A DNA stretch of 64,000 nucleotides from Paenibacillus segetis (lineage in GTDB: Bacteria; Bacillota; Bacilli; Paenibacillales; Paenibacillaceae): the NCBI RefSeq assembly GCF_014639155.1, contig NZ_BMFT01000001.1, forward strand, positions 1,178,001 through 1,242,000. Reading direction: 5' to 3'. Numbering within the stretch: the first letter of the stretch is position 1; every line of letters begins with the position of its first letter. Shown piece by piece: positions 35,083 through 43,202 of this stretch. Under the pieces are notes generated by a model. The model had not been told where the DNA came from. It did no database searches and saw only the letters and a program-made list of their open reading frames with translations. Made by a program: the position numbers and the translations under genes.

Positions 35083-35415
35083 ATGGGAAATGAACCAGCA
35101 GTAAACACGGAATTTTTCATTTCTAAATTAGCCGACGCAAAGGTTACTTTCGAACGTGCTTTGGACTGTAAACATACGGAGTTTGATGACCTTTATCCCT
35201 ATATGCTTGAGCATCCTCAGTTCTTCTGGTATAAACGTTATGTTGCCTGGTCGCAGCTATTAACGATTGCGGGATTATGTGAGGAACTGTCTGTACCTTG
35301 GAAGGATCAGTTCAGCCCTCAGCAGGTAGGGTATCTGGAACAACGAGTGATGTCAGCAAAGGTGCTTGATTTTTGGTTCGAAACAAACGATAGTAAGGAA
35401 CATGCACAGCGTTAA
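35083..35415 (+). CDS. Conserved-looking protein of unknown function (110 aa)
   Basis: A 110-residue soluble protein rich in aromatic residues (HPQFFWYKRYVAWSQLL). I do not recognise the family. It is predicted mostly helical, with no signal or membrane segment. AGGAGG lies 7 bases before ATG 35083. It is a single gene between xpt and a strong terminator; codon use is like its neighbours, so it is very likely real. Confidence 0.7.
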   Translation: MGNEPAVNTEFFISKLADAKVTFERALDCKHTEFDDLYPYMLEHPQFFWYKRYVAWSQLLTIAGLCEELSVPWKDQFSPQQVGYLEQRVMSAKVLDFWFETNDSKEHAQR

Positions 35416-35466
35416 TTAGGTAAAAGCTCATTCCATTTAAAGGGCTTAAGTATCATATTATACAGT

Positions 35467-35502
35467 GGACTCCGCCGAGGTTAATCGCGGAGTCCTTCTT
35501 TG
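35467..35502 (+). terminator. Terminator
   Basis: GGACTCCGC pairs perfectly with GCGGAGTCC, followed by TTCTTT. Confidence 0.85.
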
Positions 35503-35529
35503 AGATAAGAGTAAAGGAGGGAGATATCC

Positions 35530-35745
35530 ATGATATCAGATGAGCAATTGAACGCCTACCGACTATCCGGTGAGAAGGTAAGAGTCGTCCGCGATGCAAT
35601 CGAAGCTAATGATATTCGAGGTATCGTTGTCGCTTGGGACGACACTCAAGTACTAATTAGAAGACCAAATCGAAATGTTGTGAAATTAGATCGTAATTAT
35701 GATATTCGTCCTTCGAAGGAGCCAAGAGTATCACCGCTGGATTGA
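35530..35745 (+). CDS. Small soluble protein of unknown function (71 aa)
   Basis: A 71-residue charged protein. Alternating hydrophobic residues (IRGIVVAWDDTQVLIRRPNRNVVKL) suggest a small beta-barrel, SH3- or Hfq-like, preceded by a helix; this is inference. GGAGG lies 9 bases before ATG 35530, and a strong terminator follows. Confidence 0.65.
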   Translation: MISDEQLNAYRLSGEKVRVVRDAIEANDIRGIVVAWDDTQVLIRRPNRNVVKLDRNYDIRPSKEPRVSPLD

Positions 35746-35786
35746 TGATGTTTTGGATTAGTGGGTAGCGATAAATTAAGATACGA

Positions 35787-35823
35787 AAGAATCCCTTTAC
35801 CTCTGGTTAAAGGGATTCTTTTT
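35787..35823 (+). terminator. Terminator
   Basis: AGAATCCCTTTAACC-type arms pair around TCTG (one base offset), followed by TTTTT. Confidence 0.88.
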
Positions 35824-35856
35824 GATAAAATCAAATGAAAAATAATTAGAATTTTA

Positions 35857-35885
35857 TTGACTCTCTTATTGCTGCGTGATATTAT
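35857..35885 (+). promoter_or_regulatory. Sigma-A promoter of tRNA-Leu
   Basis: TTGACT (35857-35862), a 17-base spacer and TATTAT (35880-35885), about 48 bases before the tRNA. Confidence 0.6.
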
Positions 35886-35932
35886 ATTACTTGTCGCTGC
35901 GGAAGAGAACATCCTCTAAAGCTAAGAAATAT

Positions 35933-36016
35933 GCGGTCATGGCGGAATTGGCAGACGCGCTAGATTCAGGTTCTAGTGTCAGCAATGACGTGGAGGTTCG
36001 AGTCCTCTTGACCGCA
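35933..36016 (+). tRNA. tRNA-Leu (anticodon CAG)
   Basis: A type II tRNA of 84 bases. The acceptor arms GCGGTCA and TGACCGC pair, the anticodon arm CTAGA-TTCAGGT-TCTAG presents CAG, a long variable arm (TGTCAGCAATGACG) is present, and the T arm contains GGTTCGAGTCC. The discriminator base is A; CCA is not encoded. It reads CUG codons. It is a single tRNA with its own promoter. Confidence 0.95.
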
Positions 36017-36315
36017 TTACAGATTCAAACCGGAGAAGCCTTGATTTATAAGGCTTCTTTTTTTCTATTTTGGATTGTTGGATTATCAATTAGTTATTTA
36101 GTAATTTTAGTTAATCAAGAAAGGTGTGCATTGCACATTTGATGGCCGTAGAACCCCTGCATTTTGAGGGGGGGATCCGAAGGATTTCTTGAATATACCT
36201 ATTTTTAGAATTGGAGAGCTATAAGGATACGAAAACAACATATCTAAAATATAGAGCAATATGTATGTTGCTTAGAAAGGTACCCGTGAGATAAGGTGGG
36301 GATGTGCTTAAACAA

Positions 36316-36329
36316 TGGAAGCGATTGCA
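36316..36329. promoter_or_regulatory. cre-like site (CcpA)
   Basis: TGGAAGCGATTGCA differs from TGWAANCGNTNWCA at two positions. Confidence 0.4.
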
Positions 36330-36349
36330 GAAATATGCAAACAAAGGAA

Positions 36350-36363
36350 TGCAAACGCTTACC
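36350..36363. promoter_or_regulatory. cre-like site (CcpA)
   Basis: TGCAAACGCTTACC differs from TGWAANCGNTNWCA at two positions and lies 28 bases before the GH101 start, where CcpA binding would block expression. Confidence 0.45.
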
Positions 36364-36391
36364 AAAAATATCAACAAGAGGAGAGTAGCGT

Positions 36392-39300
36392 ATGATAGTT
36401 TCTATGAACAAAAGCAAAAAAGCAGCGGCCATGCTTCTTGTAAGTTGTATGGTATGTTCTACATGGTTTGGAATTGTTCCAAAAACGATGGCAGAGGAAG
36501 CTAATAATGCTGTTCAAACGAATCAAACCGCAATCACTTCAGCACAAACTGTCATTCAATCACAGCAAATGAGTGTCCTTGTGGATAGGAATTTCCCTCG
36601 AGTAATTGAGTACACATTGAAAACAGGTGAGGGGAAGGGAAAAACCTTTTTGGGGCAGAAGGCTCCGCTAGATACCGTTGTGATTAATGATGTTCCTGTG
36701 AAGCCTATCGTTACAGCTCAAATTACAGGTAACAAAATCGTATATGAAATGAAATTGAAGAATGATGCTCATAAGGATAACAAGATTGATGCTGTCATTA
36801 CGGCCGAATTTGTTGTTAAAGATAACATATTAGAATTCAATATTACGAATATTGTTGATCATGAAATTGTGAAAACCATTGAAATTCCAAATCAGAATCT
36901 GATTTCGGTAAACAGCAGTCAGTCTGGCGCTGTTTTAAATGGAGCAAGGATGTCAACCAATACCCATATCAATGGCGATCGTGAAGTAAGGGTAGATTCG
37001 AGTCTTGATGTGAGCAAAGAAGCAAAACAAGGTTATTTATATGCAATTTTATCGAATGAGGATCTCAGTGCAAGTATTTGGACGAACTCAGAGAATAATT
37101 TGGCAAGTAAAACAGATCCCATCACATCTGCTGCTGCGAAAAGAGACGCACAGCGTATTACAGCCTCAGCATCTGTGTTTGCTGGAGAAAAGACCGTGGG
37201 TTTAAGCAGTACGTTCTGGACTTATCAAAAAGGCGCGGAATATCGTAAGGAAGATGGAACCATTGAATACGCGGATGGAACGGTGATGCCGTTTGATGAA
37301 ATGCCTTCAGCAAAGGTTATCATTACGCCTGATGCTAATGGAGACCATAAAATCGACTGGCAAGATGGTGCCATTGCCTTCAGACAAATTATGAACACAC
37401 CGTTAGGTGCTGAGAAGGTACCTGATTTGGTAGCGTATCGTATTAGTATGAATTTCGGAGGTCAAGCTCAAAACCCGTTCCTAATGGCGCTAGATGGCGT
37501 GAAAAAGGTGTACTTAAATACGGATGGCCTTGGACAGTCAATCCTGCTGAAGGGCTATGGAAGTGAAGGGCATGATTCAGGTCACCTGAATTATGCGGAC
37601 ATTGGACAGCGCATCGGCGGTGCTGAGGATATGAAGACGTTGCTTGCAAAGGGTAAGGAATACGGTGCAGGCTTTGGTGTTCATGTGAATGCGAGTGAGA
37701 CCTATCCAGAATCTAAATATTTTGAAGAATCTAGATTGTTAAAAAATGCTGATGGCACGTATAAGTATGGCTGGAACTGGATTGATCAGGGAATTAACAT
37801 CGATGCAGATTATGACCTGAGAAATGGTCGAGATCAACGTTTTAAGGATTTCTATGATGAGCTTGGCGGAGCACAAAATGATTTGGATTTCATTTATGTA
37901 GACGTGTGGGGAAATGGACAATCGGGTGATAATTCATCCTGGCCAAGTCGCCAATTAACCAAAGAAATTAATACACTTGGATGGCGCGTAGGAAGTGAAT
38001 GGGGCTTTGCTAACGAATATGATTCGACCTTCCAGCATTGGGCCGCTGACTTAACTTATGGTGGATATACGTTAAAAGGAATTAATAGTACCATGACTCG
38101 GTTTATCCGAAACCATGAAAAGGATGCTTGGATTGGTAACTATCCTTCTTATGGCGGTGATGCCGACGCCCCGCTACTTGGTGGTTATAGCATGAAGGAC
38201 TTTGAAGGTTGGCAAGGTCGAAGCGACTACCATGCTTATATGAATAATCTGTTCGCAGTCAATCTTCCAGTGAAATTTTCTCAGCATTATAAAGTGATGC
38301 AATGGGAAGATGGAGAGCCCGTTCAAATGACGGATAACAAAGAGACGTATTCATGGGTGCCAGGTATGAAGGCTGTGCTGCAGGATGATGCGAAGGAAAA
38401 TACGTTAACGATTACTCGTAAATCAAATGATTTTGCGAATAATAAAGATGATTATCGTACTAGAACAATGATGTTTAATGATAAATCTATTTTTGAAGGT
38501 CAACCAGGAGATGAGAAATACCTTATTCCATGGTTCTGGGATAGCAATGGCACACCATTGCCTGCAGATCAGCAAAAACTATATCACTGGAATACAAAGG
38601 GCGGCGTAACGAATTGGAAGGTTCCAGCTGGCTGGAGTGGTGATGTTAAAGTATATGAATTAACAGAGCTTGGCAAGGAAAATATGAAAACTGTAACGAT
38701 CGAGAATGGTGTGATTACGTTGAATGCCAAAGCTTCCACGCCATATGTGATTTTAAAATCAGAACAATCCAATAAAGCAGTGAACTGGAGCGAAGGAATG
38801 CACATTGTAGATGCAGGCTTCAATAGCGGTTCTTTGGGGAATTGGAATATGATTGGTGATAAGGATGCTGTGAGCATTACGAAGAGTGAAGGCAGTAATA
38901 ACATGCTGACCATCAAGGATAGTAAAAAAGATGTATACGTAACGCAAAAATTAACCGATTTAAAACCAAATACGAAATACGCTGCATATGTAGGTGTAGA
39001 TAATCGAAGTGAGATGGGCGCAGGGCTGAGCATTACGACAGGAACCGAGAAATTTGTCAATAGTACGGGGAAATCGATTGCGAAAAACTATGTGAGAGCC
39101 TATGCACATAATACGTTAGGAACAGAGCAAGCCAAAGAGGATGGGCAAATGACGTCTACCGTGAATGGAACAAGCTATTTCCAAAACATGTACGTATACT
39201 TTGAAACAGGTACGGATGTATCCAATGTAAAATTGACGCTTTCTAGAGTAGCTGGCAGTGGCGCAACCTATTTTGATGATATTCGAATTGTTGAAAACAA

Positions 39301-39889
39301 CGCTCAGAATAAAGTTAACACCACTCAATTTGTTCAGGATTTTGAAAATGTAGCTCAGGGGATTTATCCATTTGTAATCGGTAATATTGAGGGTGTAGAG
39401 GATAATCGTACACATTTAGCTGAACTGCATGCCCCTTACACACAAAGAGGATGGAACCAAAAAACAGTTAGCGATGTGATTAGCGGCAAATGGTCATTAA
39501 AAACGAATGGCTTAACAGAAGGGGACACACTTGTGTACCAGACCATTCCTCAAAACTTCAAGTTCTCTCCAGGCGTAACTTATAAAATTACGTTTGATTA
39601 TGAGGCAGGAACGGATGGAACTTATGCTGTTGTAACAGGGAATGCCCCATTTGAAGAAAGCGGCGTGCTTACAAAGACGGAGCTAAAATCGACTGCAAAT
39701 CCTGATAAAAATGCGAAATCAGGAAAGTATTCCTTTACGTTGACAGGCGACCCATCAGGTCAAAGCTGGTTCGGCATCTATTCGACGGATAAGCCTGCGG
39801 ATACACAAGGTGTTGAGGGTTCTCAGGAAGATTTCAATGGATACAAGGACTTCATGCTGGATAATCTAGTAATTGAAGTTGTAAAGTAA
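36392..39889 (+). CDS. Secreted GH101 endo-alpha-N-acetylgalactosaminidase
   Basis: A 1165-residue exported enzyme. GH101 enzymes release the core-1 disaccharide Gal-beta-1,3-GalNAc from Ser/Thr of mucin-type glycoproteins. A signal peptide (residues 1-34, ending TMAEEA) leads into an N-terminal beta-sandwich (to about 320) and a TIM barrel. The candidate nucleophile is D504 in FIYVDVWGN and the acid/base E536 in GSEWGF; their 32-residue spacing equals that of the pneumococcal enzyme. Two galactose-binding-like beta domains follow (about 795-960 and 970-1165). No LPxTG or S-layer anchor is seen, so it is probably released. GAGGAG precedes ATG 36392, and two cre-like sites lie upstream. Confidence 0.88.
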   Translation: MIVSMNKSKKAAAMLLVSCMVCSTWFGIVPKTMAEEANNAVQTNQTAITSAQTVIQSQQMSVLVDRNFPRVIEYTLKTGEGKGKTFLGQKAPLDTVVINDVPVKPIVTAQITGNKIVYEMKLKNDAHKDNKIDAVITAEFVVKDNILEFNITNIVDHEIVKTIEIPNQNLISVNSSQSGAVLNGARMSTNTHINGDREVRVDSSLDVSKEAKQGYLYAILSNEDLSASIWTNSENNLASKTDPITSAAAKRDAQRITASASVFAGEKTVGLSSTFWTYQKGAEYRKEDGTIEYADGTVMPFDEMPSAKVIITPDANGDHKIDWQDGAIAFRQIMNTPLGAEKVPDLVAYRISMNFGGQAQNPFLMALDGVKKVYLNTDGLGQSILLKGYGSEGHDSGHLNYADIGQRIGGAEDMKTLLAKGKEYGAGFGVHVNASETYPESKYFEESRLLKNADGTYKYGWNWIDQGINIDADYDLRNGRDQRFKDFYDELGGAQNDLDFIYVDVWGNGQSGDNSSWPSRQLTKEINTLGWRVGSEWGFANEYDSTFQHWAADLTYGGYTLKGINSTMTRFIRNHEKDAWIGNYPSYGGDADAPLLGGYSMKDFEGWQGRSDYHAYMNNLFAVNLPVKFSQHYKVMQWEDGEPVQMTDNKETYSWVPGMKAVLQDDAKENTLTITRKSNDFANNKDDYRTRTMMFNDKSIFEGQPGDEKYLIPWFWDSNGTPLPADQQKLYHWNTKGGVTNWKVPAGWSGDVKVYELTELGKENMKTVTIENGVITLNAKASTPYVILKSEQSNKAVNWSEGMHIVDAGFNSGSLGNWNMIGDKDAVSITKSEGSNNMLTIKDSKKDVYVTQKLTDLKPNTKYAAYVGVDNRSEMGAGLSITTGTEKFVNSTGKSIAKNYVRAYAHNTLGTEQAKEDGQMTSTVNGTSYFQNMYVYFETGTDVSNVKLTLSRVAGSGATYFDDIRIVENNAQNKVNTTQFVQDFENVAQGIYPFVIGNIEGVEDNRTHLAELHAPYTQRGWNQKTVSDVISGKWSLKTNGLTEGDTLVYQTIPQNFKFSPGVTYKITFDYEAGTDGTYAVVTGNAPFEESGVLTKTELKSTANPDKNAKSGKYSFTLTGDPSGQSWFGIYSTDKPADTQGVEGSQEDFNGYKDFMLDNLVIEVVK

Positions 39890-39947
39890 ACTACTTAAAT
39901 AATAGCAGAGTCCAAATCGAGCGGTGAAAGATAAGTAAGTAATTAAT

Positions 39948-39985
39948 AAGGCTACGACATATAACTGTGTCGTAGCCTTAACTTT
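39948..39985 (+). terminator. Terminator of the GH101 gene
   Basis: AAGGCTACGACA pairs perfectly with TGTCGTAGCCTT around TATAACTG, followed by T-rich sequence. Confidence 0.88.
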
Positions 39986-40029
39986 TAGTAGATTAAGAGA
40001 AACGTCTCAAAAGCTGAACGATCCTTTAA

Positions 40030-40182
40030 GCTCCAGAAGGAGTTTATGGTAGACCATACGTCATTGAAGCATTGGAGGCAAGGTATCATGAATCAATAAC
40101 ATTTAGTAGCTATCCACGGGAGGCTGAATGGATTCTCTCATTCCGAGATTGGGTTAACTATCAGATTAAAGAAACGATATAG
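40030..40182 (+). pseudogene. Possible gene remnant (C-terminal 50 codons)
   Basis: An open stretch without a start codon reads APEGVYGRPYVIEALEARYH and continues with EAEWILSFRDWVNYQIKETI before a TAG. It looks protein-like, but I cannot assign a family. It follows the GH101 terminator, lacks promoter and ribosome site, and is probably the tail of a decayed or transferred gene. Confidence 0.3.
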
Positions 40183-40194
40183 AAAAATACGAAT

Positions 40195-40232
40195 AAAAAA
40201 AAGAAACCCTCTGTCTAAAAGACGTGGGCTTC
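40195..40232 (-). terminator. Terminator of the hemerythrin-CheX operon
   Basis: On the minus strand GAAGCCCACGTCT and AGACAGAGGGTTTC form an interrupted stem around TTT, followed by eight T. Confidence 0.65.
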
Positions 40233-40265
40233 CCGGCAAACTGTGCATCCAAAGGATACTTCTAC

Positions 40266-40287
40266 GCGATTCTCTTAAGAGAATCGC
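40266..40287. repeat. Perfect 22-base palindrome
   Basis: A perfect palindrome centred on CTTAAG, with arms GCGATTCTCTT and AAGAGAATCGC, lies 9 bases beyond the cheX stop. It lacks a T-tract on either strand. Confidence 0.6.
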
Positions 40288-40295
40288 TATTTATG

Positions 40296-40751
40296 TTATG
40301 CGACTTTTCTTACAAGCTGAATGTCGACATGAAGCTGACCGATGCTGGTTTCAAGCGTGAGTACTTTGTCTGATTTGTTCTGAATAGTGCATGTATCGGT
40401 ATATTCGATGGATGGCGGCTGGATATCGCATTGTACCTGGTGATCGAACAAGCCGGTCATTGCATTGCCGCTAATGATGTTCACGACCTCGGAAATGGCC
40501 GAGGTGACGAAATCATCTAGCTCCTTCATCTCCATTCCAGAGAGAATTCGGACAATTTCCAGAGTTATGCTCTCAGGTATGCAATATTCAATCTTTCCTT
40601 CCAAATCGCCGATGATTCCGATACTGACGTTTACGGCCTTATTCTTCAACTCTGAAAGCTGCTCCGGTGGCGTCTTCTTAATGTCTAGATCGAGCATCAG
40701 TCGAAACACTTCCTGGGTTGCCTTGAAAAAAGGATGGGTCAAATCCGTCAT
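40296..40751 (-). CDS. cheX: CheX-type chemotaxis phosphatase
   Basis: A 151-residue CheX/CheC-fold protein. These enzymes dephosphorylate CheY-P; the catalytic pair of the family is E-x-x-N, here E88 and N91 in SAISEVVNIISGNAM. Only one such helix is visible, as in CheX. Its ATG overlaps the stop of the hemerythrin gene upstream, so they are translationally coupled. No other chemotaxis gene lies in the window, suggesting an orphan phosphatase or sensor output. Confidence 0.85.
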   Translation of the reverse strand: MTDLTHPFFKATQEVFRLMLDLDIKKTPPEQLSELKNKAVNVSIGIIGDLEGKIEYCIPESITLEIVRILSGMEMKELDDFVTSAISEVVNIISGNAMTGLFDHQVQCDIQPPSIEYTDTCTIQNKSDKVLTLETSIGQLHVDIQLVRKVA

Positions 40752-41167
40752 ACTTCTACCTCCAACCGGTGGATATAATCGGCAATCTTCTGGTCGGTGG
40801 CGGCCACGTGGTTAATCAACCAGGCAACCAGCTTGCCTGCGAATTTCTGCACGAGAGGTTCCTCATAGCCCTGTGCCTCGAACAATTTCACGAATTCCTG
40901 AACCTCGGAGGTAAATTCCGCATGGATCTCACAATGTCGATTACAATCGGGGTAACCTACACTTCTCTGATAGCACTCTTCGTCGTGAAAATGCTTCACT
41001 ACGTACTCCTTCATAAATTCAAGTGTTTCCTTCACCTTCTGAACCTTATGCTCCCACGGTTCTTTAGAGCGAAGTACGAGCAAAAAGCTTTCGACTCGCT
41101 CAAACAGTTCCATATGTTGCTTGTCGATCAAGTCAACGCCGAGCGTATACTTGTCCTTCCACATCAT
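40748..41167 (-). CDS. Bacteriohemerythrin
   Basis: A 139-residue four-helix O2-binding protein with a di-iron site. Iron ligands follow the family pattern: H18 in DKQHMELF, H59 and E63 in HFHDEE, H78/H82 in HCEIH, and the final HVAATD. ATG 41167 is 8 bases after GGAGGAG; the open frame extends 38 codons further without support. The N-terminal MWKDKYTLGVDLID is typical of stand-alone bacteriohemerythrins. It is coupled to cheX, suggesting oxygen-dependent behaviour or signalling. Confidence 0.92.
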   Translation of the reverse strand: MMWKDKYTLGVDLIDKQHMELFERVESFLLVLRSKEPWEHKVQKVKETLEFMKEYVVKHFHDEECYQRSVGYPDCNRHCEIHAEFTSEVQEFVKLFEAQGYEEPLVQKFAGKLVAWLINHVAATDQKIADYIHRLEVEV

Positions 41168-41320
41168 CAGTAGGTCTCCTCCATGGTATTTTATGTAAAT
41201 AGAAAAAAGGCAAATCTTATTATACGACACATCCTGACAAATGAATGTGAGCTTTGTTGCGTTCAGGTCTAGCGGCAGCAATGAGAAGGTACTATTGTGA
41301 TGTTGAATCGGTTGAATAAA

Positions 41321-41377
41321 TCATAAACAAGCGATAATCGCCTTAAAGGTTTACTAAGGATGATTATCGCTTGTTTT
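41321..41377 (-). terminator. Terminator of the acetyltransferase gene
   Basis: AAACAAGCGATAATC pairs with GATTATCGCTTGTTT across a loop that itself can fold (CCTTAAAGG). Confidence 0.75.
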
Positions 41378-41391
41378 TGTAATCTATAATT

Positions 41392-41952
41392 TTATAGTTC
41401 GATTTGTTTAATGATTTTGGCTGGATTGCCACCAACAATCATATTATCAGGTACATCCTTGGTAACCACCGCTCCAGAAGCGATAACGACATTATTGCCA
41501 ATGTTAACACCCGGATTAATCACTGCACGACCACCTATCCATACATTGTTCCCGATCGTTACTGGTTTGCCGTATTCCGGTCCAGCGCTTCGTTCGAATG
41601 GGTTGAGTGGATGAGATGCTGTATAAATATGAACGCCTGGACCAATGAGGCAGTTATCTCCAATGTGTACCTCACAGACATCCAAGATCGTGCAATCAAA
41701 ATTAGCATAGAAATTTTCACCTACATAGATGTTGTATCCGTAATCAAAGCGGATATTGGGTTCCATGTACAGATTGTTACCTGTTGATCCAAACAGTTCT
41801 TTGAGCAACTTTGTACGCAGTTCATTATCGGTCTCCGCCGTCTGATTATAGACTCTTGTAATTCTTCTGGCATGTTCTCTTTCTTTCGTTAACTCAGGAT
41901 CAGCGGCAATATATAGTTCTCCATCTAACATTTTTTGTTTTTCTGTTTTCAT
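41392..41952 (-). CDS. Sugar O-acetyltransferase (Maa/LacA family)
   Basis: A 186-residue left-handed beta-helix acetyltransferase using acetyl-CoA on maltose, glucose or galactosides. The N-terminal Maa domain ([19 protein letters not shown]) and the hexapeptide repeats with catalytic His in [20 protein letters not shown] are typical. It is transcribed divergently from the ROK regulator, with two palindromic operator-like sites between them, so it is probably part of the same regulon. Confidence 0.92.
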   Translation of the reverse strand: MKTEKQKMLDGELYIAADPELTKEREHARRITRVYNQTAETDNELRTKLLKELFGSTGNNLYMEPNIRFDYGYNIYVGENFYANFDCTILDVCEVHIGDNCLIGPGVHIYTASHPLNPFERSAGPEYGKPVTIGNNVWIGGRAVINPGVNIGNNVVIASGAVVTKDVPDNMIVGGNPAKIIKQIEL

Positions 41953-41998
41953 GGTGATAAATCATTCCTCTCGTATATCGCTTCAGCGTGTTTTATGC

Positions 41999-42018
41999 TT
42001 ATTAAACGTATTTAATAA
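41999..42018. promoter_or_regulatory. Palindromic operator-like site 1
   Basis: TTATTAAACGTATTTAATAA is palindromic over its two 8-base arms. It lies 47 bases upstream of the acetyltransferase start and is a likely target of the adjacent ROK protein. Confidence 0.5.
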
Positions 42019-42144
42019 CTATCGTTATAGTAGCAGAGCCTGATAGCTAAAGCAATGATAAATGCAATTCAATCATAATAAATTATCATAAACAACCATA
42101 ATTTCATTGCTTCTAAAATCTGTTTCTGATATCATCGTGTTACA

Positions 42145-42162
42145 TATTAAACGCGTTAAATA
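42145..42162. promoter_or_regulatory. Palindromic operator-like site 2
   Basis: TATTAAACGCGTTAAATA is palindromic apart from one mismatched pair and shares TATTAAACG with site 1. It lies 27 bases before the ROK start, which suggests autoregulation. Confidence 0.5.
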
Positions 42163-42188
42163 AGTTGCTTGAAGAGGTGATAAGATCT

Positions 42189-43202
42189 ATGAGTGATTTA
42201 TTGACCAATCCAAAAGATATGAAGAAAATGATCTTTCAAAACGTTCGCTCCGCTCTTTTAGAGCTAGGAGATGCAACAAAAGTTGAACTAAGTCAAAAGC
42301 TAGGAATCAGTTTCCCAACCATTAGTAAGTTCCTCTCTCAGATGGAGAGGGAAGGGGAGATTACGTTATCCGGGATTGACGATTCAAGCGGTGGGAGAAG
42401 AGCTAAGAGATATAGATATAACCCAGAATTTATGCTGGGATTAGCTATATTTTTGGAGAGGAATGAAACCAACTATACGGTATTTAATTGTCTGGGAGAA
42501 TTAGTAGAACAGGGGAAGACTCCGAGTGTCCTAATGGAGGACGTGCAGAGTGTAACTAAACACATTGAAGAGATTGTGGAGAAACATCCAAAAATCCGTT
42601 CTATTGCAATTGGCGTACCCGGTTCGGTCAAGAATGGTCAGATCATTTATATACCTTGCTATAAGCCATTTGATCAATTTGATTTAAAAGGGCATTTTGA
42701 GGACCACTTTTCCATTCCAGTTGTCGTGGAGAATGATATGAACGCTGCGGTTCTGGGGTATCACAATAGCAACAAGAGTAAAGATAATTCGTCCTTGATC
42801 TATTTGTATCTTGGTCAGAATGGTCCAGGGGCCGGTATTATCGTCAATGGGAACCTAGTGCGAGGGAGCACATTTTTCTCAGGGGAGGTATCCTTTGTTC
42901 CGCAATATGATGATCGGAATTTCTCGGAAGCTTTACAAAGCCAAAAAGTTGACGCGATTAGTCGGTTGGTAGCAACGTTCTCCGCCGTAATTAACCCTCA
43001 CACTATTATTTTTAATCACGAGGAAATAGACGATTCTGCAATCAAACAAATTGCGGGTAAGAGTGGCCTATATATTCCGGGAGAGCATCTTCCAGAGCTT
43101 GTAATAAGTGACTGGCAACAAGATTATTTATCCGGATTACAGAGCCTGGGGCTTGACCTGATGATTTCTGGATTAAGTATGAACAAACAACGAGGAGAAT
43201 GA
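42189..43202 (+). CDS. ROK family transcriptional regulator
   Basis: A 337-residue NagC/XylR-type repressor. An N-terminal winged helix-turn-helix (KVELSQKLGISFPTISKFLSQM) is joined to a sugar-kinase-fold domain with IAIGVPGSVKNG and VENDMNAAVLGY. The zinc-binding CxCGxxGC motif of many ROK proteins is absent. ATG 42189 has GAGGTG 9 bases upstream. It is followed without a gap by an MFS transporter gene. Confidence 0.88.
   Translation: MSDLLTNPKDMKKMIFQNVRSALLELGDATKVELSQKLGISFPTISKFLSQMEREGEITLSGIDDSSGGRRAKRYRYNPEFMLGLAIFLERNETNYTVFNCLGELVEQGKTPSVLMEDVQSVTKHIEEIVEKHPKIRSIAIGVPGSVKNGQIIYIPCYKPFDQFDLKGHFEDHFSIPVVVENDMNAAVLGYHNSNKSKDNSSLIYLYLGQNGPGAGIIVNGNLVRGSTFFSGEVSFVPQYDDRNFSEALQSQKVDAISRLVATFSAVINPHTIIFNHEEIDDSAIKQIAGKSGLYIPGEHLPELVISDWQQDYLSGLQSLGLDLMISGLSMNKQRGE

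Larger units (their letters stand above)
36017..36391. other. Region between tRNA-Leu and the GH101 gene
   Basis: It contains no gene. A 13-base palindrome, TGTGCA-T-TGCACA, lies at 36125-36137, and CAACATA/TATGTTG arms pair across about 36235-36270. Two cre-like sites lie near the gene at 36316 and 36350. No convincing -35/-10 pair was found. Confidence 0.4.

Noticed and set aside
35876..36142. 88-codon open frame across tRNA-Leu
   Set aside because: It reads through the tRNA and has no ribosome site.
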